This document shows positions 30,979-40,288 of a stretch of DNA of 64,000 nucleotides, piece after piece. The DNA lies in NCBI RefSeq assembly GCF_013372185.1, contig NZ_CP053830.1, positions 620,001 through 684,000 of the forward strand, read 5' to 3'. The stretch is from Campylobacter lari subsp. lari (GTDB lineage Bacteria > Campylobacterota > Campylobacteria > Campylobacterales > Campylobacteraceae). The translations under genes were made by a program, and so were the position numbers. A model generated the notes under the pieces. The model ran no database searches, was not told where the DNA came from, and saw nothing but the letters and a program-made list of their open reading frames with translations. How positions within the stretch are numbered: position 1 is the stretch's first letter; each line of letters opens with the position of its first letter.

Positions 30979-32835
30979 ATGGAAGAGAAGAAAATTTTAT
31001 ATACTAAAGACCCTTATAAAGAGCTTTTGATATTTGCTTCTGAAAATAAATGCAAAGTTGATGAACTTGATTTTAGGTTATTAAGTTTTAGCACTTCTTA
31101 TACTTATGATAATCAAGAATGGATAAAAGTCAATGAAAAAGAATTAAAAATTTTTGAAGAAGATGAAAAATTTTTAATTCATGATTTAAATATAGAGCAA
31201 GAGTATAAAATAGAAATTTATTTTAAAAAAATTGCACGATCATCTGCTTTTGAAGTTAGCCTGCACACTAATGAGCTTTGTACTTTATTAAAAGCTAGTG
31301 TTAAAGCTAGTGAAATTATTGCTTTTCATGATAAATTGGCGCTAGAACTTTTAGAAGCTATTTATAAAGCAATGATAAAAGAGAAATATTTACTTGGATT
31401 TAGAATTTTTGATTTTAAAAAGCAAATTATTGATTTTAATACCAAAGCCAAAGAAAAGCAAAAATTTGATTTTGAAGTTGAATTTGAAGTTTGTAAGGGA
31501 GTTAATCCACAAGAGCCTACAAATGAAGAAATTCAATATCACTATCTAGAAAATTTAAAAAAACATAATGATGTGATGAATAGAAATTATGTAGCGCCTA
31601 TAGGAAAAGATGAGGTGGCTATTGAGAGGATTAAACCAAAAGAGGGCAGTGATGGCAAGGATTTAAGATTTAAAATTTTAAAAGCTCTCCCGCCAAAAAC
31701 AAACAAAGAAAAAGTTGTTTGTTCGGATAATTTTGAAGTTAAAGAAGGTGATGAAAGCATAAAATATATTGCTAAAAAAGATGGCTTTATTATTCAAAAA
31801 AAATCTATTTATGAGATAGAAAATTATTTAGAATTTAATAAGGTCGATTTTAAAAGTACGGGTTCTATTTGGGCGGGTTTTGATAAACAAGTTGTTATTG
31901 TGATTAAAAATACAAATAATTTAGAAGATGCAATAGGTCCTAGGATTACTGTTGAGGCTCAAGAATTAGAAGTTACTGGTAATATGGCTCAAGATTCTGT
32001 TTTAAGAGGTAAAAAAGTAATTCTTAAAGGCAATATGCATCATAAAAGTACTATTATAGGGCAAAAGGTTGAGGTTAATATCTTAAGAGGATATTGTGAG
32101 GCTGAGGAAGTTTTTGCTGAAACTTTAGAAAATGGCTCTATCAAGGCTAAAAAAGTAAATATTAAAAAAGCTGTGGGTGGAGAGATTATTGCTGATGAAA
32201 TTTACATACAAGAGCTTGGTGGTAATTGTTTATGTAGTGCTAAAAGCTTGATTCATGTTGAAAAAATTCAAGGAAATGGTAATAAACTTGTAATTCAAGA
32301 TCTCAAAGCTTTTGATAAAGAAAAAAGTGGTGAGGAAATACTTTTGCATATTGAAGAGTTAAAAAAAGAACAAGAAAATTTAATCAAAGAAATTGAAGAA
32401 ACCAAGCATACCATCCATGTGAGTAAAGATTCTGTGAGAATTTTACAGCAAAAAGCAAAAGAATTGATGAGTGCAAAAAGAGCCATACCGCAAGCTTATA
32501 AGATTACCATTAAAGATTTTAATCAAAAGATTGAAAATTTAAATATTTTTACTAATAAGATAGAAAATTTAAAAGAGGAAGAAAAAGCAAATATAGAAAA
32601 GCTTAAAAAAATTCAAGATGAGCTTTTAAAATCAAAAATTATTAATAAAAGTGGAAAATGGATGGATTTAAACGAGGTTAAATTTGTTTTATTAAATCCT
32701 AGGAAAGAATTAAGTTATTATCCAAATAGCGAAGAAAAAATTCAATGTTTTGAGCTTGAAAAAATAGAGACTGAAAATGGAATGAGTGTTTATGAAATTC
32801 GCTCTATTAGTAATTACAAGGATGAAGCTAAATGA
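30979..32835 (+). CDS. FapA/DUF342 family protein
   Basis: 618 residues, no signal peptide or membrane segment, so probably cytoplasmic. The central part (about 170-440) is glycine-rich beta sequence with repeated short strands ([43 protein letters not shown]), as in the polymerised beta-helix of the DUF342/FapA family. A coiled coil (about 450-560) follows. Family members have been called flagellar assembly protein A, but the biochemical role is not established. It heads an operon of recombination and cell-wall genes, so context does not support a purely flagellar role. Confidence 0.75.
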   Translation: MEEKKILYTKDPYKELLIFASENKCKVDELDFRLLSFSTSYTYDNQEWIKVNEKELKIFEEDEKFLIHDLNIEQEYKIEIYFKKIARSSAFEVSLHTNELCTLLKASVKASEIIAFHDKLALELLEAIYKAMIKEKYLLGFRIFDFKKQIIDFNTKAKEKQKFDFEVEFEVCKGVNPQEPTNEEIQYHYLENLKKHNDVMNRNYVAPIGKDEVAIERIKPKEGSDGKDLRFKILKALPPKTNKEKVVCSDNFEVKEGDESIKYIAKKDGFIIQKKSIYEIENYLEFNKVDFKSTGSIWAGFDKQVVIVIKNTNNLEDAIGPRITVEAQELEVTGNMAQDSVLRGKKVILKGNMHHKSTIIGQKVEVNILRGYCEAEEVFAETLENGSIKAKKVNIKKAVGGEIIADEIYIQELGGNCLCSAKSLIHVEKIQGNGNKLVIQDLKAFDKEKSGEEILLHIEELKKEQENLIKEIEETKHTIHVSKDSVRILQQKAKELMSAKRAIPQAYKITIKDFNQKIENLNIFTNKIENLKEEEKANIEKLKKIQDELLKSKIINKSGKWMDLNEVKFVLLNPRKELSYYPNSEEKIQCFELEKIETENGMSVYEIRSISNYKDEAK

Positions 32836-33383
32836 TAGTGGCAATTGAAGGAATAGTGAGTAAAAAAGAACCTACTTTTGTAGTTTTAAAAACTTCAAGT
32901 GGGGTAAGTTATGGTGTTTATGTGTCGCTTTTTTGCTCAAGTAATTTTGAAAAAGATCAAAAAATTGAGTTTTTAATCACACAAATTATCAAAGAAGACT
33001 CTCATAAATTATATGGATTTTTAGATATAAATGAGCAAAGAATGTTTGAATTATTAATCAAAATTAGTGGTATAGGAGCAACTACTGCTATGGCACTTTG
33101 CTCAAGTTTAGATACTAATACTTTCTATACAGCTTTACAAAGTGGCGATGAGAGTGTATTTAAAAAGGTTCCTGGTATTGGCCCAAAGAGTGCAAAAAGA
33201 ATTATAGCTGAGTTAAGTGATGCAAAAATCAATATAGAAAATTCTAATCAAGACCATGCACAGGCTTTGGCGGCCTTACTTTCACTTGGTTTTAAACAAG
33301 AAAATATTTTAAAAGTTTTAAGAACTTGCGAGAGTCAAAATACTAGTGAGCTTATTAAAGAAGCTTTGAAAAAATTAGCATAA
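32832..33383 (+). CDS. ruvA: Holliday junction branch migration protein RuvA
   Basis: 183 residues. An N-terminal OB-fold ([16 protein letters not shown]) is followed by two helix-hairpin-helix units ([13 protein letters not shown] and [15 protein letters not shown]) and a short C-terminal domain that contacts RuvB. It binds the four-way junction in the RuvAB complex. The ATG overlaps the stop of the preceding gene (ATGA). Confidence 0.96.
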   Translation: MIVAIEGIVSKKEPTFVVLKTSSGVSYGVYVSLFCSSNFEKDQKIEFLITQIIKEDSHKLYGFLDINEQRMFELLIKISGIGATTAMALCSSLDTNTFYTALQSGDESVFKKVPGIGPKSAKRIIAELSDAKINIENSNQDHAQALAALLSLGFKQENILKVLRTCESQNTSELIKEALKKLA

Positions 33384-33399
33384 TAAAAGGAAAAATATA

Positions 33400-34440
33400 A
33401 TGATATATGGTGTAATTTTTGGTGCAAATTCTTATGAGCATGAAATTAGTATTGTGAGTGCTGTGGTATTAAAAAAAGTACTCAAAGCGCAAAAAAAATT
33501 TATATTTTGTGATAAAAATAAGGAATTTTTTCTTATAGATGAAGAAAAAATGAATGCAAAAACTTTTAGCAGTGGTGCTTATAAAAAAGAAAAAGCCTTG
33601 GTATTAAAGCAGGGTGGGTTTTTTATCAAAACCATGTTAGGCGAGAAAAAACTTGACATGGATGTAGCGGTAAATATCGTACATGGAAAAGATGGCGAAG
33701 ATGGTAAAATAGCTGCTTTGCTTGATTTTTATGGCATAAAGTATATAGGGCCACGCATAGAAGCTAGTGTTTTATCTTTTAATAAGGCTTTAACTAAACT
33801 TTATGCACAAAGTGTAGGGGTGAAAACACTTGATTATAAGGTTTTAAATTTACATAAAGAGCAAAATGTTTCTTTAAGTTTTCCTTGTATTTTAAAGCCT
33901 GCAAGATTAGGTAGTAGTATAGGTATAAGTATAGTTAAAGATGAAAGCGAGCTTAAATATGCTAAAGATGTTGCTTTTGAATTTGATGAGGATGTTGTGG
34001 TAGAACAATTTGTAAGCAATATTAAAGAATATAATTTAGCAGGTTGCATGATAGGTGAAAAAATGGAATTTTCCATTATTGAAGAGCCTAGAAAAAATGA
34101 AATTTTAGATTTTGAACAAAAATATTTAGGTTTTTCAGAAAGTTCTAAAGTCAGTGAAGCAAATATTAGTGAAGAATTAAAACAAAAACTAAGGGATAAT
34201 TTTACTAGAATTTATAATCCTTTGTTTAAAGGAGCTTTGATTCGCTGTGATTTTTTTGTGATAGATGATGAGGTTTATTTAAATGAGATCAATCCAAACC
34301 CAGGATCTTTGGCAAATTATTTATTTGAAGATTTTACTAATATAGTTGATAATTTAGCAAAAAATATAGAGTTAGAAAAGCAAATTAAGATTGATTATGC
34401 TTTTATTCACAGCATTAATGGACAAAAAGGTAAGTTATAA
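33400..34440 (+). CDS. ddl: D-alanine-D-alanine ligase
   Basis: 346 residues with the ATP-grasp fold. Landmarks are [15 protein letters not shown] at the N-terminus, [25 protein letters not shown], the [11 protein letters not shown] segment, and the C-terminal [10 protein letters not shown]. The histidine and serine of the EHEISIVSA region are the usual substrate-binding residues. It makes the D-Ala-D-Ala dipeptide that MurF, encoded 1 kb downstream, attaches to the precursor. An AAGGAAA ribosome binding site precedes the ATG. Confidence 0.95.
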   Translation: MIYGVIFGANSYEHEISIVSAVVLKKVLKAQKKFIFCDKNKEFFLIDEEKMNAKTFSSGAYKKEKALVLKQGGFFIKTMLGEKKLDMDVAVNIVHGKDGEDGKIAALLDFYGIKYIGPRIEASVLSFNKALTKLYAQSVGVKTLDYKVLNLHKEQNVSLSFPCILKPARLGSSIGISIVKDESELKYAKDVAFEFDEDVVVEQFVSNIKEYNLAGCMIGEKMEFSIIEEPRKNEILDFEQKYLGFSESSKVSEANISEELKQKLRDNFTRIYNPLFKGALIRCDFFVIDDEVYLNEINPNPGSLANYLFEDFTNIVDNLAKNIELEKQIKIDYAFIHSINGQKGKL

Positions 34441-34442
34441 TC

Positions 34443-34658
34443 ATGGCTACTTTTAGCAAAGATGAAATTTATACTGCCACGGAAGTAGTGAGAAATTTCA
34501 GTACTATGCTTGAAAAAACAAAAAAGAGCGAAAACGGTAGAGTGGTGATAGTAAAAAATAATAAATTTGAAGCCGTGCTTTTAAGCTTTGAAGAATATGA
34601 GCGTTTAAATGAGGCTGTAATGCTTTTAGAAAAGATTTATAAAGATAAAAAAGGCTAG
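34443..34658 (+). CDS. Orphan Phd/YefM-like antitoxin-fold protein
   Basis: 71 residues. The pattern TATEVVRNFSTMLEKTK, then VVIVKNNKFEAVLLSFEEYERL, then a C-terminal helix is the Phd/YefM antitoxin fold, which binds DNA as a dimer and neutralises a toxin with its C-terminus. No RelE/Doc/PIN-like toxin gene is adjacent. It lies 2 nt after ddl and 2 nt before an alpha/beta hydrolase gene. It may be a solitary regulator of this operon. The fold call is fairly firm and the role unknown. Confidence 0.75.
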   Translation: MATFSKDEIYTATEVVRNFSTMLEKTKKSENGRVVIVKNNKFEAVLLSFEEYERLNEAVMLLEKIYKDKKG

Positions 34659-34660
34659 AA

Positions 34661-35404
34661 ATGGCAAAAACTAGAGTATATTCTAATGGATATTTTTATA
34701 ATTTAAGTTATGAAATCATCAATCCAAAATGCGAAAAAACAATTCTTATTTTACACGGTTGGGGTGCTAATAAAGAGCTTATGAAACAAGCTTTTGAAAA
34801 GCCTTTGAATGATTTTAAACAAATTTATTTAGATTTACCTGGTTTTGGAAATTCAAGCATAGATGCATCTATGGATTCTTATGCTTATGCCAAGGTTGTA
34901 GAAGACTTTTTAACTACAATTGAGCAAAAGGTAGATTATTTAATGGGGCATTCTTTTGGTGGAAAAGTTGCGACTATTATGTGTCAAAATGCTAATTTTC
35001 AGGGTTTGATTTTACTTTCTAGTGCAGGTGTGGTTTTGCCAAAAAGTTTTAAAGTAAAGTTTAAAATAGCCTTGTTTAAGATTTTAAAAAATCTTCCTTA
35101 TGGGGATTTTTGGAGAAAATTTTTTATTAGCAAAGACGCTCAAGGTATGAGTGAAGTGATGTATGAAACCTTTAAGAAAGTTGTTAATGAAAATTTAGAA
35201 AATGAATTTCAAAAGCTTAAAAACCCTATTTTGATTTTTTGGGGTAATGAAGATAAAGCTACGCCTTTAAAAAGTGGAGCGATTATCCATTCTTTAGCAC
35301 AAAAAGGGAAATTTTTTGCATTAGATGGAGATCATTTTTTCTTTTTAAAACATGCTGATTTTATAAATGAAAAAATACATGAGGAATTTTTAAAAAATGA
35401 TTAG
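34661..35404 (+). CDS. Alpha/beta hydrolase
   Basis: 247 residues. The oxyanion region is LHGWGANKE, the nucleophile elbow GHSFGGK (serine about residue 98), the acid is likely in WGNEDKATP, and the histidine in DGDHFFF. No signal peptide is seen, so the enzyme is probably cytoplasmic. The substrate is unknown. Its place between ddl, an antitoxin-like gene and murF (8-nt overlap) also occurs in C. jejuni (from memory), but no cell-wall function has been shown that I know of. Confidence 0.82.
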   Translation: MAKTRVYSNGYFYNLSYEIINPKCEKTILILHGWGANKELMKQAFEKPLNDFKQIYLDLPGFGNSSIDASMDSYAYAKVVEDFLTTIEQKVDYLMGHSFGGKVATIMCQNANFQGLILLSSAGVVLPKSFKVKFKIALFKILKNLPYGDFWRKFFISKDAQGMSEVMYETFKKVVNENLENEFQKLKNPILIFWGNEDKATPLKSGAIIHSLAQKGKFFALDGDHFFFLKHADFINEKIHEEFLKND

Positions 35405-36797
35405 TATGATAGCTTTTTTAAGTTTAAATTTTTTACTCGGATTTTACCTTATTTTGGCTTTGCAATGGTACTCTTATAAATTCTCACGCATAATTTTACA
35501 TTTTGCTAAACCTTTATGGCATTTATATTTTTTAATAATTCCTTATTGCGCTTTCGCATTTTCTTTATATAGTGGAAATTTTTATTTATATTTTATAGTT
35601 TTTGCTTTATCATTGCTATATGGTGGATACTTATATAAAAATTTAGATAAAAAGCTAGTTTTTACTGCTAGGATCAAGCGTTATTTTTTATTTTTGTCGT
35701 TTTTTACTTTAGTATTTATGCCATTTTTTTGGATAGGTATAGAAGCTTTAGTGGGTGCATTTTTATTAAGCTTTTTGGTAGAAAAAATAAACCAAAATAC
35801 ATTTATAAAAAAGGCAAATAAAAAGATTTGTGATAATCCAAAATTAAAAATTATTCTAATTACTGCAAGTTTTGGAAAAACAAGTATAAAAAATTTTTTA
35901 TACGAAGTTTTAAAAGATGATTTTAAGTGTTATAAAACTCCAAGAAGTGTTAATACTTTTATGGGTATAGTAAAAGATATCAATGAAAATTTAGAAAATA
36001 ATACCGAAATTTATATCGTAGAAGCTGGAGCAAGAGAGCAAAATGATATTTTAGAAATTACAGAATTTTTAAATCCTCAAATTTGCATAGTAGGTGAGAT
36101 TGGATTGGCGCATTTGGAGTATTTTAAAACTCAAGATAACATCCGCAATGCTAAGTTGCAAGCTTTAAAATCTAAGCGTTTGGAAAAATACTTTTTACAC
36201 TCAAGCACCTTATATGAAAATGAATTTTATGATGATTGTTTAAGTGATGTTAGGGCAAGTTTGGAAGGTTTAGATTTTAAAATAAGATTAGATGATAATA
36301 TTTATGATTTTCATGCGAATTTATTAGGCGCTTTTAATGCTTATAATATTAGTGTGTGTATTTTGCTTGCTCATTATTTAGGAATTAAAATAGAAAATAT
36401 TATAAAAAGTGTATTGAATTTAAAAGCAGTAGAGCATCGTTTGCAAGTGATTTCTAAAGAGCCTAAATTTATCATAGATGATGGTTTTAATGGAAATTTT
36501 AAAGGTATGAGTCAAAGTTATGAGCTTTGTAAAAGCTATCAAGGAAGAAAAGTTTTGGTAACTCCTGGTATAGTTGAAGTTAATGAAGAAGAAAATATAA
36601 AATTATGTAAGATAATCAATGAATGTTTTGATTTTGTAATTATTACTTCAGAGGCTAATAGCACGATTTTACAAAAACATATTACATTAGATTTTTATGT
36701 ATTAAAAGAAAAATCTCAACTTGTGCAAGCTTTATCAAAATTAACCCAAAATGGAGATTTGATTTTATTTTCTAATGATGCGCCAAGTTTTATGTAA
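35397..36797 (+). CDS. murF: UDP-N-acetylmuramoyl-tripeptide-D-alanyl-D-alanine ligase MurF, membrane-anchored form
   Basis: 466 residues. The first 135 or so form four to five membrane segments, replacing the soluble substrate-binding domain of ordinary MurF. The Mur ligase centre follows: P-loop ITASFGKTS (canonical GS-x-GKT altered), TPRSVNTFMG, VEAGAREQNDI, GEIGLAHLEYF, and the ligase C-terminal domain with KAVEHRLQVI and DDGFNGNFKGM. It joins D-Ala-D-Ala to the UDP-MurNAc-tripeptide, in keeping with ddl in the same operon. The start is the ATG at 35397, overlapping the hydrolase gene. An ATG at 35406 in frame is also possible. Confidence 0.87.
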   Translation: MISMIAFLSLNFLLGFYLILALQWYSYKFSRIILHFAKPLWHLYFLIIPYCAFAFSLYSGNFYLYFIVFALSLLYGGYLYKNLDKKLVFTARIKRYFLFLSFFTLVFMPFFWIGIEALVGAFLLSFLVEKINQNTFIKKANKKICDNPKLKIILITASFGKTSIKNFLYEVLKDDFKCYKTPRSVNTFMGIVKDINENLENNTEIYIVEAGAREQNDILEITEFLNPQICIVGEIGLAHLEYFKTQDNIRNAKLQALKSKRLEKYFLHSSTLYENEFYDDCLSDVRASLEGLDFKIRLDDNIYDFHANLLGAFNAYNISVCILLAHYLGIKIENIIKSVLNLKAVEHRLQVISKEPKFIIDDGFNGNFKGMSQSYELCKSYQGRKVLVTPGIVEVNEEENIKLCKIINECFDFVIITSEANSTILQKHITLDFYVLKEKSQLVQALSKLTQNGDLILFSNDAPSFM

Positions 36798-36828
36798 AAC
36801 CATTTAGCTTAAAAAGGCCAAATGGTTT
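36797..36828. terminator. Hairpin between convergent murF and flgH
   Basis: AAACCATTT and AAATGGTTT form nine base pairs, extended inwards by GC/GC pairs, beginning at the murF stop and reaching into the last flgH codons. No T-run follows on either strand, so it is only a possible bidirectional terminator. Confidence 0.4.
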
Positions 36829-37510
36829 CCATGAATTTTGTCCCCCAAGGCTTACGCGTTGATTTATCTATGTCACCTTCTGTTTTATAAAGAATTTTTG
36901 CATCAGCTATGTATTTACTATCTATCATGTTATCTTGAGAAATATCATAAGGTCTTATAACCCCACTTAGCTGAATGATTTGTTTTTCACCATTAATTAA
37001 AAGCTCACGACTTCCTTCTATAAAATAATTTCCATTAGATAAAACTTTAATCACTCTTGCAGAAATGGTGGTCTGAAAATTTTCACTTCTAGTTTGGCTT
37101 CCTGTGCCTTGATATTGTGAAGTACTTGCTGTGGTATAGCCTATATTTGTATAGTCATTGATAAAATCTCTAGCTTTGCTAAGTCCAGCACCAGTAGTTA
37201 CTTGTCCTCCGCCTAAATTAACATTGTTGTTTTTACTTGTAGCTTTAGAGCCTTGTGAGTTTTGTGTGGCATTTTCTCTAATGACTACAGTAACTAAATC
37301 ATTTACATTCATTGCTTTTTTATCAGAAAACAAAGGATTATCTCCTTTGCCAAATAGCGATCCAGGATTGCTTTGAGTATTGTTGTTTTGTTTAGGGGCT
37401 AGTTCTTCTACATAAGCTGGGGGTTTCATGTTAATATGAGGATCGACTGTGGCGCTACAACCAAACATTACAAAAGGTAACAAGTAAAAATTAACATTTT
37501 TAAATTTCAT
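36809..37510 (-). CDS. flgH: Flagellar L-ring lipoprotein FlgH
   Basis: 233 residues. A lipoprotein signal peptide ends in MFGC (Cys18). NPGSLFGKGDNPLFSDKKA, the VNDLVTVVIRENATQNSQG segment and the C-terminal NYFIEGSRELLINGEKQ with VIRPYDIS are typical of FlgH, which builds the outer-membrane bushing of the flagellar rod. No other flagellar structural gene is adjacent. I see no clear sigma-28 or sigma-54 signature in the short region upstream. Confidence 0.94.
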   Translation of the reverse strand: MKFKNVNFYLLPFVMFGCSATVDPHINMKPPAYVEELAPKQNNNTQSNPGSLFGKGDNPLFSDKKAMNVNDLVTVVIRENATQNSQGSKATSKNNNVNLGGGQVTTGAGLSKARDFINDYTNIGYTTASTSQYQGTGSQTRSENFQTTISARVIKVLSNGNYFIEGSRELLINGEKQIIQLSGVIRPYDISQDNMIDSKYIADAKILYKTEGDIDKSTRKPWGTKFMETIWPF

Positions 37511-37552
37511 AGCTTTATAACCTTATATTATTGTGATGAATTTTAAAATTAT

Positions 37553-37558
37553 TATATT
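37553..37558 (+). promoter_or_regulatory. Candidate -10 box for pta-ackA
   Basis: TATATT after an AT-rich run would start transcription about 30 nt before the pta ATG at 37596. It supports that start, because an upstream ATG at 37533 would precede the promoter. Confidence 0.35.
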
Positions 37559-37595
37559 ACAAAAAAACAATTATTTTGTTAAAAAAGAGGAAAAA

Positions 37596-39065
37596 ATGAA
37601 ATCCATGTTTTTATTAAATTGTGTTGATGAGAAATTTTTAACACAGTCTTTAGAAAAAGTTCAAGGTAAAATAGCTTTTTATTTTCCTGTTTTTTGTGAA
37701 AAAAATAAAGAAAAAATTGCTTTAATATGCTCAAAAACCAATTTCAAACTAGATTTTTTTAGTAGTTTTGAAAAAAATAATTATCAAAGCAAATTTACCC
37801 AAAATTCAAATGATTTTTTTAAAAAAATAATTCAAGATTATGAAGAAATAAAAAATGAAAATGATTTTGTTATAGTGGTTGGAGTAGATGATTTTGGCTT
37901 GATGGGGGATTTGAGTTTAAATATAGCCTTAGCTAAAGAGCTAAATGCTCCACTGTATGCAAAAAGTCAAGATGAAAATCATACTATGTTAAATTTTTTA
38001 CTAAGTCAAAAGCTTAGCGACTTTGTTTTGTTAAAAGAAAGTGAAGATTTTACTCAAGATTTATTACAAGAATATACCTATAAAACTCAGGCAAGATTTT
38101 CTTATGAGCTTTTTGAAAAAGCAAAAGCAGATAAAAAAATAGTGGTTTTACCTGAAAGTTTTGATGAAAGAGTGTTAAAAGCTAGTGAGTTTTTAATGCA
38201 AAATGAGATTGTTGATTTGATTTTACTAGGTGATAGCAATGAAATTTGCGCTAAAGCCAATAGTTTAAATATCAATATCGATGGTGTACGCATTATAAAT
38301 CCTAAAAATTCTCAATACAATGAAGAATTTGAAGAGCTTTTATACGAAGCTAGAAAAAGTAAAGGTATGAGTAAAGAAGAAGCTAAAAAGTTAGTGCAAG
38401 ATAAAACATATTTTGCGACCTTGCTTGTACATACTCAAAAAGCGCATGCTATGGTAAGTGGTGCGAGTACAACTACTGCTGAAACTATTCGTCCTGCCTT
38501 ACAAATTATCAAAACAAAACCTGATGTGAGTTTGGTTTCTGGTATGTTTTTTATGTCTTTAGAGGATAAGGTTTTAGTTTTTGCTGATTGTGCTGTTATG
38601 CCAAATCCGAGCCCTGAGCAACTTGCTGAAATTGCTTATGTGAGTGCAAATAGTGCTAAAGCTTTTGGGCTTGAACCTAAAGTGGCTTTGCTTTCATATT
38701 CTAGTGGAGATAGCGGAAGCGGGGCTAGCGTGGATGCAATTAAAGAAGCTAGTAAAATAGCTAAAGAAAAATATCCTCAACTTGAGCTAGAAGGTCCTAT
38801 ACAGTTTGATGCAGCATATGATATGCTAACAGCAAAAAGTAAAATGCCAAATTCTAAAGTAGCAGGAAGAGCAAATGTGTATGTGTTTCCTGATTTAAAT
38901 GCGGCAAATATCTGCTATAAAGCAGTGCAAAGAACAGCAAATTCTTTAGCTATTGGCCCGATTTTACAAGGCCTTAAAAAGCCAATTAATGATTTAAGTA
39001 GAGGTTGTTTGGTAGAAGATATTGTTAATACTGTGATTTTAAGTGCTATTCAAGCACAAGAATAA
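37596..39065 (+). CDS. pta: Phosphate acetyltransferase
   Basis: 489 residues from the ATG at 37596, preceded by AGAGGAAAAA. The C-terminal two thirds (about 165-489) is the PTA catalytic domain with VVLPESFDERVLKA, LLVHTQKAHAMVSGAS, the SGDSGSGAS motif and VAGRANVYVFPDLNAANI. The N-terminal region (about 1-160) is a diverged P-loop/DRTGG-like part. It converts acetyl-CoA to acetyl phosphate. It is directly followed by ackA, with which it forms the acetate pathway. Confidence 0.94.
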   Translation: MKSMFLLNCVDEKFLTQSLEKVQGKIAFYFPVFCEKNKEKIALICSKTNFKLDFFSSFEKNNYQSKFTQNSNDFFKKIIQDYEEIKNENDFVIVVGVDDFGLMGDLSLNIALAKELNAPLYAKSQDENHTMLNFLLSQKLSDFVLLKESEDFTQDLLQEYTYKTQARFSYELFEKAKADKKIVVLPESFDERVLKASEFLMQNEIVDLILLGDSNEICAKANSLNINIDGVRIINPKNSQYNEEFEELLYEARKSKGMSKEEAKKLVQDKTYFATLLVHTQKAHAMVSGASTTTAETIRPALQIIKTKPDVSLVSGMFFMSLEDKVLVFADCAVMPNPSPEQLAEIAYVSANSAKAFGLEPKVALLSYSSGDSGSGASVDAIKEASKIAKEKYPQLELEGPIQFDAAYDMLTAKSKMPNSKVAGRANVYVFPDLNAANICYKAVQRTANSLAIGPILQGLKKPINDLSRGCLVEDIVNTVILSAIQAQE

Positions 39066-39073
39066 GGAGAAAA

Positions 39074-40258
39074 ATGAAAATATTAGTTTTAAATTCAGGT
39101 TCATCTTCGATTAAATTTAAGCTTTTTGAAAAAGATGAGGCTTTAGCGTCTGGTTTGGTGGAAAAAATAGGCGAGCAAAACTCTAAAATAGAATTAAAAG
39201 ATCTAAAAAGTGGTCAAAAATACAAAAAAGAATTGGCAATTAAAGATCATGAACAAGGTATTGAATTAGTAAATGAATTATTTGCTCAAAGTGGAATTTT
39301 ACATGATTTAAATGAGCTTGATGGATGTGGACATAGGATAGTTCATGGGGGGCCAAATTTAACCAAGCATTGTTTAGTAGATGATAAAATTTTAAAAGAA
39401 ATTGATAGAGTTGCACACATAGCACCTTTACATAATCCTGCACATTTAATAGGTATTAAAACTATGATAAAAGCTGCTCCAAAAGTTCCTAATGTGACAG
39501 TTTTTGACACAGCTTTTCATCAAAGTATGCCTGATTATGCTTATATGTATGCATTGCCTTATGAGTTTTATGAAAAACACCAAGTAAGAAAATACGGCTT
39601 TCACGGTACATCACATTCTTATGTAAGCAAGCAAGCTGCATATATACTTGGCAAAGATATTAATGAATTTAATGCAATTAGCGCTCATCTTGGAAATGGT
39701 GCGAGTGTTTGTGCTATAGAAAATGGAAAATGTGTAGATACTTCTATGGGTTTTACTCCGCTAGAAGGTTTAATCATGGGAACTAGATGTGGAGATATTG
39801 ATCCTGCTGTATTGCCATTTTTGGCAAAAGAATTAAATTTAAACCCGTCTGATTTAGATACTATGATGAATAAAAAAAGTGGTGTTTATGGAATTTGTGG
39901 ATTTAATGACTTTAGAGATATTGAAGCCCAAATTGAACAAAATAATGAAAAAGCAAGACTTGCTCTTGATATGTTTTGTTATCGTTTGAGTAAATATATT
40001 GGCTCATATTTTGCGATTTTGCCTAGGGTTGATGCATTGATTTTTACTGCTGGTATAGGCGAAAATGATGATATTGTTAGAGCAAAAGTTTGTCAAAAAC
40101 TAGCACATTTGGGATTTGATATAGATTTAGATAAAAATGCACAACTTAGAAATGGTGAGATTAGTAAAAAAGACTCTAAAATTAAAATTTTAATTGTTCC
40201 AACAGAAGAAGAATTAGAAATAGCTAAAATTACCACAGAACTTATTAAAAATAAATAA
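39074..40258 (+). CDS. ackA: Acetate kinase
   Basis: 394 residues of normal length. LVLNSGSSSIKFKL at the N-terminus, VFDTAFHQSMP, YGFHGTSH, the phosphate-binding ISAHLGNGASV and the FTAGIGEND motif are all intact. It makes acetate and ATP from acetyl phosphate. AAGGAG lies before the ATG, 8 nt after pta, and a strong hairpin follows the stop. Confidence 0.97.
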   Translation: MKILVLNSGSSSIKFKLFEKDEALASGLVEKIGEQNSKIELKDLKSGQKYKKELAIKDHEQGIELVNELFAQSGILHDLNELDGCGHRIVHGGPNLTKHCLVDDKILKEIDRVAHIAPLHNPAHLIGIKTMIKAAPKVPNVTVFDTAFHQSMPDYAYMYALPYEFYEKHQVRKYGFHGTSHSYVSKQAAYILGKDINEFNAISAHLGNGASVCAIENGKCVDTSMGFTPLEGLIMGTRCGDIDPAVLPFLAKELNLNPSDLDTMMNKKSGVYGICGFNDFRDIEAQIEQNNEKARLALDMFCYRLSKYIGSYFAILPRVDALIFTAGIGENDDIVRAKVCQKLAHLGFDIDLDKNAQLRNGEISKKDSKIKILIVPTEEELEIAKITTELIKNK

Positions 40259-40288
40259 CCTTGAGTTTTAAAACTCAAGGTTTGTTTT
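40259..40288. terminator. Bidirectional intrinsic terminator between ackA and metQ
   Basis: A perfect 22-bp palindrome (11-bp arms starting CCTTGAGTTTT) is followed by TTTGTTTT on the plus strand. On the minus strand it is followed by TTATTTATTTTT. It can end ackA and metQ transcripts, and the T-run contains the metQ stop codon. Confidence 0.88.

Noticed and set aside
37533-37595. Upstream ATG at 37533 as the pta start
   Set aside because: It lies before the likely promoter, lacks a ribosome binding site, and adds a low-complexity K/N/I stretch.
39348-39353. Run of six G residues in ackA as a phase-variable tract
   Set aside because: Too short. Campylobacter contingency tracts normally have eight or more G residues, and the gene is housekeeping.
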